A stretch of 22,326 nucleotides of DNA from assembly GCA_045655705.1 (NCBI GenBank), contig JAZOPU010000090.1:1-22326 (forward strand), given 5' to 3'. Source of the stretch: Scatosoma sp045655705. GTDB taxonomy: Bacteria > Bacillota > Clostridia > Christensenellales > Borkfalkiaceae. Under the pieces are notes generated by a model, which saw only the letters and a list, made by a program, of their open reading frames with translations, was not told where the DNA came from and did no database searches. The position numbers were made by a program, and so were the translations under genes. Positions 19,038 to 22,326 of this stretch are shown here, one piece after another (within the stretch, counting starts at the first letter, position 1; each line of letters starts with the position of its first letter).

Positions 19038-21257
19038 TTATTCTTGTGTTGTTTCTTCCGCGTTTTGTGCGTTTTCTTCCTGTTCGTCGTCCGCGTAAAC
19101 GTCGATGGTCTTGTCGTCGGTCGTGTCAATCTTCTTGCGCTTATACGCATTTACCGTCGCTTCTTCCAAAAGCGCCTTCTTGCGTTTCTTCGCGCGCACC
19201 ACAAGCACGGGCACGAGCACCGCCGTCGCCACCACGAGTACGCAGCCTACCACGATCAGTACGATCGCCCACGTTGCAAGTCCTTTTTCTTCTTCCGCTT
19301 CTTCCGCTTCGAGTGTCAAAGCGTTCGTCCAATACGCATCTATCGCATCTATATCTTCCGCTTTCATTGCGCCCACTTGCGCTACGAACGCGTTATAAAG
19401 CGAGAATTCTTTGCCTTCGCCAAAGCGCGCGGTAAACGCGGTGAATTCTTCTTGGCGTTTTTCCGAGTATTGGTCTTTGAGTTCGTCGTAAACGGTCGTT
19501 TTGCCCGTTTGGAAGTAGTATTTTAAAGCGTTTTGCACGTCGGCGTGTGCTTCCCCGATTGCGTCCGTAACCGTCTTATACGCTTCGTTTTGCGTTGCCA
19601 CGTTTTCCATATCTACCGCATAGATATAGTTATACGAAACGTCGCCCGTCGATTGCGCTCCGCAATAGAGCACCGTGTTACCGAAAATTTCCGGCTTATA
19701 CCAAGAATCGTTAAAGGTCAAAAAGTCAAGCTTTTTGGGCGTGTATTCGTTTTGCTTTTTCGCTTCGTCTTTGAGCATCGACGCTTTATTATAGTCGTCT
19801 TGCGTTCCGCTTACGTTGATTTTGGAAAGGGAATTGCCTACTTCCGCCGCCGAATAGTAGTATAAATAATCCCCGTCTATCTTCCAAAGCGTGTTGTCCG
19901 TTAAGCCCGTAGCAATACGCACTGCCGTCTCGCCCGTTTGCTTATACAAAAATCCGCTTGCGTCGATATAATAATAGGTGTGGTTGCCGTTTCCGTCCAC
20001 GCTGTAAACCGCCGTCGCAGACGCGTTCGTCGTGCTGTTGGCTACCGTCTTGATTTTATCCGAGCTATTGCCCGAGATTGCGTTCCAGCCCGTTTTCGTG
20101 TCGCTGTCAGCAAGATAGAAAAGCTTTGCGTTCTCTACCGAAGAGCTGGTTGCGGGCAGGTCACTGCGCGTGAAATACACACCGCCGTTTTGATAACCCG
20201 TAATCGTGTAGTTATAACCGTCAACCACCGCGCTTTGCGTTTCGCTGTCGTAGTTATACTGCGTTTTTTCCGTGGATTTGCCCACACCGTCAAGTATGAG
20301 CTGACCAAGGTTGACGTAGGGATAGGTGGTGTAATCTTCAAAATCGTAAGGCGCTTTGGCGTCCTTGTCTTCGTTTTCTTTCTTGAACGTATCGTTTTGT
20401 TCTTGCATATACGTTTCGTTGAAATCGTACGTCTTTTCAAACGCTTTGCCGTCCGTTTTATCCGTTGCCGTATACGAAGCCTTGTCCTTGTCCACCGACA
20501 CCGTCGTTGCCGCGGAAACGCGGTAGAGCTGGTCGTATTCAAACGCCGAAGAGTGCGCCGTGTCCGCGTCCTTGGTTACCGCCATGGTATAATATGCGTA
20601 GGGGTTCGTGGGATCGCTCGTATCGTAGAAGAAAGACTCCGACTTGATGCCTTTGGCAAGCGTTGTGGTTGTTTCTGTCGCCGTGTTATACGATTTGAGC
20701 GCGCCCTCTTCTTCGTACATACAATATACCACGCCGTCTACTTCGACAAAACGGTATTTAGACGTGTTGTCTTCCAAACGGAAATAGTAGTTTTTCATTG
20801 CTTCGCTGCCGTCGAGCTTGGCGCGTTTGAAGTCCAACCATCCGCTTTCTACTGTACCGCTCAAATTCTTGTCGGTCGTGGGGGTTGCGTAGTAGACGTA
20901 ATCGCCGTAAATATAAATACCCGCGTCGAAATTTTGCGCAACGAATAGCATAGGTACGACCGTCTCCACCGTCGAGAAATCGCCCGCTGTCAGCTTGTCG
21001 TAGGCAATACGGCAAAGCGCGCCTTTGGTTACTTCGCCAAACGCGTTTTCAGCGGTGTTTTCTTCTGCGCCGTTGATAAAGTAGACGTAGCCGTCCTTTT
21101 TCACGGCAAACCCGCCGTTGCTCTCCGCTTTGCTTTCGCTGGAAGTGTAACCCGAAAGCGTGGGTTGCGTATAATTGTCGTTTTTGCAAGCGGTGAACGA
21201 GAACGCCGTCGTAAGGCACATCGCCGCCGCGCAAACGCTGAATAATTTTTTGTGCAT
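19038..21257 (-). CDS. Large surface lipoprotein with C-terminal membrane helix
   Basis: A 739-aa exported protein. The signal peptide ends in FSFTAC, with Cys24 as likely lipidation site (Phe at -3 is a slight deviation from the lipobox). Most of the chain is made of beta-rich units with aromatic strands such as GYVYFING, DYVYYATPT, VYCMYEEE, DYLYYYSAAE and NTVLYCGAQ. These are typical of beta-propeller-like proteins related to DUF5050; that assignment is by appearance. A second membrane anchor lies at about 663-687 (WAIVLIVVGCVLVVATAVLV), followed by RAKKRKK and a 50-residue acidic cytoplasmic tail. So the protein may be held at both ends. GTTAAGGAGCATATT precedes the ATG. Function unknown; a sensor or envelope role is a guess. 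Confidence 0.85.
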   Translation of the reverse strand: MHKKLFSVCAAAMCLTTAFSFTACKNDNYTQPTLSGYTSSESKAESNGGFAVKKDGYVYFINGAEENTAENAFGEVTKGALCRIAYDKLTAGDFSTVETVVPMLFVAQNFDAGIYIYGDYVYYATPTTDKNLSGTVESGWLDFKRAKLDGSEAMKNYYFRLEDNTSKYRFVEVDGVVYCMYEEEGALKSYNTATETTTTLAKGIKSESFFYDTSDPTNPYAYYTMAVTKDADTAHSSAFEYDQLYRVSAATTVSVDKDKASYTATDKTDGKAFEKTYDFNETYMQEQNDTFKKENEDKDAKAPYDFEDYTTYPYVNLGQLILDGVGKSTEKTQYNYDSETQSAVVDGYNYTITGYQNGGVYFTRSDLPATSSSVENAKLFYLADSDTKTGWNAISGNSSDKIKTVANSTTNASATAVYSVDGNGNHTYYYIDASGFLYKQTGETAVRIATGLTDNTLWKIDGDYLYYYSAAEVGNSLSKINVSGTQDDYNKASMLKDEAKKQNEYTPKKLDFLTFNDSWYKPEIFGNTVLYCGAQSTGDVSYNYIYAVDMENVATQNEAYKTVTDAIGEAHADVQNALKYYFQTGKTTVYDELKDQYSEKRQEEFTAFTARFGEGKEFSLYNAFVAQVGAMKAEDIDAIDAYWTNALTLEAEEAEEEKGLATWAIVLIVVGCVLVVATAVLVPVLVVRAKKRKKALLEEATVNAYKRKKIDTTDDKTIDVYADDEQEENAQNAEETTQE

Positions 21258-21281
21258 AATATGCTCCTTAACTTGAAAAAG

Positions 21282-21309
21282 TTGGTTGCGCGTGAAAGTT
21301 GGTTATAAT
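21282..21309 (+). promoter_or_regulatory. Possible promoter of the small gene at 21425
   Basis: Plus-strand TTGGTT (21282-21287) and TATAAT (21304-21309) with a 16-bp spacer. It would lie in the 5' leader of the divergent lipoprotein gene. Confidence 0.45.
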
Positions 21310-21332
21310 AAACCTACTTTAACGCATATTCT

Positions 21333-21361
21333 ATTATAACCCAAATTAAAAAGCAACGCAA
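21333..21361 (-). promoter_or_regulatory. Promoter of the lipoprotein gene
   Basis: Minus-strand TTGCGT (21356-21361) and TATAAT (21333-21338) with a 17-bp spacer. Confidence 0.6.
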
Positions 21362-21424
21362 ATAAAAACGCACTGTTTTTCGCTTTTTTTGCGTGATTTT
21401 TTTCAAAAGGAGGAATTTTTAGCC

Positions 21425-21610
21425 TTGGAACCGCTGGGAATATTTCAATTTTTACAATCACTTATGAACACGGGCGAAAAAAAAGACACCCCCGAGCCCC
21501 CTGTATCAGACGAAAAACCGCAAGAACAACCAAAAACAGAGCAAAACACCCAAGCGATTATGGACTTCTTATCCGCGCACGAACAACGCGCAAAGCGCAC
21601 GAGAAAGTGA
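21425..21610 (+). CDS. Small hypothetical protein (TTG start)
   Basis: A 61-aa hydrophilic protein with a short hydrophobic N-terminal helix (EPLGIFQFLQSLMN), a Pro/Glu/Gln-rich middle (DTPEPPVSDEKPQEQPK) and a helix ending in the basic tail EQRAKRTRK. AAGGAGG (21407-21413) is the only strong ribosome site. The first in-frame start behind it is TTG 21425, 11 bases away, so the earlier TTG at 21389, which would read through the ribosome site, is unlikely. I do not recognise a family. Confidence 0.6.
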   Translation: MEPLGIFQFLQSLMNTGEKKDTPEPPVSDEKPQEQPKTEQNTQAIMDFLSAHEQRAKRTRK

Positions 21611-21661
21611 AGTTTTTCACTTCGTGAATAGTTGCAGAATAGATCACTAGTAGCATTCAGT

Positions 21662-21687
21662 GCCCGTGCCAATATATTGGCACGGGC
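21662..21687. repeat. 26-bp perfect palindrome
   Basis: GCCCGTGCCAATA is followed directly by its exact reverse complement TATTGGCACGGGC. No T run follows, so it is not a typical terminator. It lies 50 bp after the small gene. Confidence 0.8.
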
Positions 21688-21870
21688 GTGTAGAAGACAA
21701 ACGTTATAGGCGTGCTATGAGCGATAACGAATAGCACGCTGTACTTGCGCTATACGCCTTTGGCGTTCGCACGTATGCGTTATATCAAATTCCCTACTCT
21801 ACTTGTGGGTAGAATAGGGAGTTTGGCTTTATTTGGCATTAAGATGTGTTGGCGTATTTTTATTATATTA
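21688..21870. repeat. Intergenic stretch with further hairpins
   Basis: GCGTGCTAT/ATAGCACGC (about 21711-21740) gives a 9-bp stem. A second hairpin, CCCTA-TCTAC/GTAGA-TAGGG, lies at 21792-21819 with one mismatch and might end transcription of the small gene. No gene is visible between 21611 and 21948. Confidence 0.55.
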
Positions 21871-21875
21871 TAGAC

Positions 21876-21914
21876 AATACCTATAAGTCAAGTATTTTAT
21901 AGGTATTTCCTATA
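21876..21914. promoter_or_regulatory. Candidate operator of the XRE regulator
   Basis: AATACCTATA (21876-21885) and TATAGGTATT (21898-21907) are perfect inverted copies 12 bp apart. A third half-site, CCTATA (21909-21914), makes a second pair with TATAGG across 5 bp. They lie 35-73 bp upstream of the XRE gene start. Confidence 0.55.
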
Positions 21915-21948
21915 AAATATAAGTAAAGAAATGAAACAGGAGAAAAAA

Positions 21949-22161
21949 ATGATTACGTTATCAGAAATTAACGAACAAATAGCACTTGCAATTCAGCAAA
22001 GCTCTCTCACGCAAACGGAAATAGCAAGACAATTAGGGGTTAAACAACCCACCGTTTCCGATTACGTGCATGGAAAAGCGTTTCCTGCCTTGGATACGTT
22101 GGCAAATCTTTGTAGAATATTAGATTTAGATGCAAACGAAATATTGTGTTTGAAAAAATAA
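21949..22161 (+). CDS. Small XRE-family transcriptional regulator
   Basis: A 70-aa protein that is almost only a Cro/C1-type helix-turn-helix: LTQTEIARQLGVKQPTVSDYVHGKAFPALDTLANLCRILDL in outline, residues about 20-60. ATG 21949 has AGGAG six bases upstream; an in-frame ATG at 21931 would itself overlap this ribosome site. With no other domain it should act as a dimeric repressor, perhaps of its own promoter through the CCTATA half-sites. No antitoxin-toxin partner or phage gene is adjacent. Confidence 0.88.
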   Translation: MITLSEINEQIALAIQQSSLTQTEIARQLGVKQPTVSDYVHGKAFPALDTLANLCRILDLDANEILCLKK

Positions 22162-22191
22162 TATTTTCACAACTTAAAAACAACAAAAAAA

Positions 22192-22220
22192 AAGAAACAC
22201 CGAAGTGTTTCTTCTTTTTT
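22192..22220. terminator. Bidirectional terminator between the XRE gene and rpsI
   Basis: AAGAAACAC (22192-22200), loop CGAA, GTGTTTCTT (22205-22213), with CTTTTTT on the plus strand and a long A run on the left, which serves rpsI on the minus strand. Confidence 0.9.
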
Positions 22221-22221
22221 G

Positions 22222-22326
22222 TTATCTCTTCGAGAATTGAGGTGCACGACGAGCTTTCTTCAAGCCGTACTTCTTTCTTTCCTTTGCACGAGGGTCTCTC
22301 GTTAAGAAACCTTCCGCTTTGAGTGC
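22222..22326 (-). CDS. rpsI: 30S ribosomal protein S9, C-terminal part
   Basis: The last 34 residues of S9 are visible and the gene continues off the right edge. The tail reads GFLTRDPRAKERKKYGLKKA, then RRAPQFSKR and TAA. This is the highly conserved S9 C-terminus whose final SKR reaches into the ribosomal P site. In Firmicutes it normally follows rplM (L13), which would lie just outside the window. This is a core chromosomal marker. Confidence 0.97.
   Translation of the reverse strand, partial: ALKAEGFLTRDPRAKERKKYGLKKARRAPQFSKR

Noticed and set aside
19938..20948. Long plus-strand frame of 336 aa opposite the lipoprotein gene
   Set aside because: It is the antisense shadow of a clear exported protein, is Arg/Val-rich in an unnatural way, and has no ribosome binding site.

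Overview
The window reads as a spore-forming member of the Clostridia (Firmicutes). The right part carries sporulation and germination genes (spoIIR, sleB, ypeB), strong AGGAGG-type ribosome binding sites and -35/-10 promoters with 16-17 bp spacers. It ends in the 3' part of rpsI. The left 12.5 kb is visibly more AT-rich and looks accessory; from about 12.76 kb (tRNA-Gly) onward it looks like chromosomal backbone.

Region 1 (1-4.7 kb) is part of an integrative mobilizable element. Read leftwards it holds a candidate structured noncoding RNA with its own promoter and terminator, a short leader ORF, a pMV158-like oriT, a MobV relaxase, a 61-aa partner gene, a Fic-domain protein behind two tandem promoters, and a large serine recombinase that runs off the left edge. 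The recombinase plus MobV pairing resembles Tn4451-type elements.

Region 2 (4.75-12.5 kb) is the most unusual part: seven same-strand genes with gaps of 10-77 bp, behind one near-perfect promoter (12442-12470) and ahead of one terminator (4754-4798). In transcription order they are an HTH/zinc-protease-like regulator, a PD-(D/E)XK nuclease (PDDEXK_4 type), a Cas4-like plus DEDD-exonuclease two-domain nuclease (DUF2779 type), two unknown proteins, a Tudor/CarD-like plus sigma-70-region-4 fusion, and a soluble FtsH-like AAA+ protease. I do not recognise this set as a named system. I infer a nuclease/protease defence or stress module under self-control.

Region 3 (12.76-22.3 kb) holds tRNA-Gly(CCC), a Fur/PerR-type regulator, the sleB-ypeB germination operon, spoIIR with a probable sigma-F promoter and a hairpin that contains its ribosome binding site, trmL, a divergent rubrerythrin followed by two tiny coupled genes, a zinc-ribbon protein with a strongly acidic tail, a large doubly anchored lipoprotein, a small hypothetical gene, a small XRE regulator and rpsI. 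Short palindromic repeats of at least two kinds sit in the intergenic gaps here. No rRNA, CRISPR array or insertion sequence is visible.
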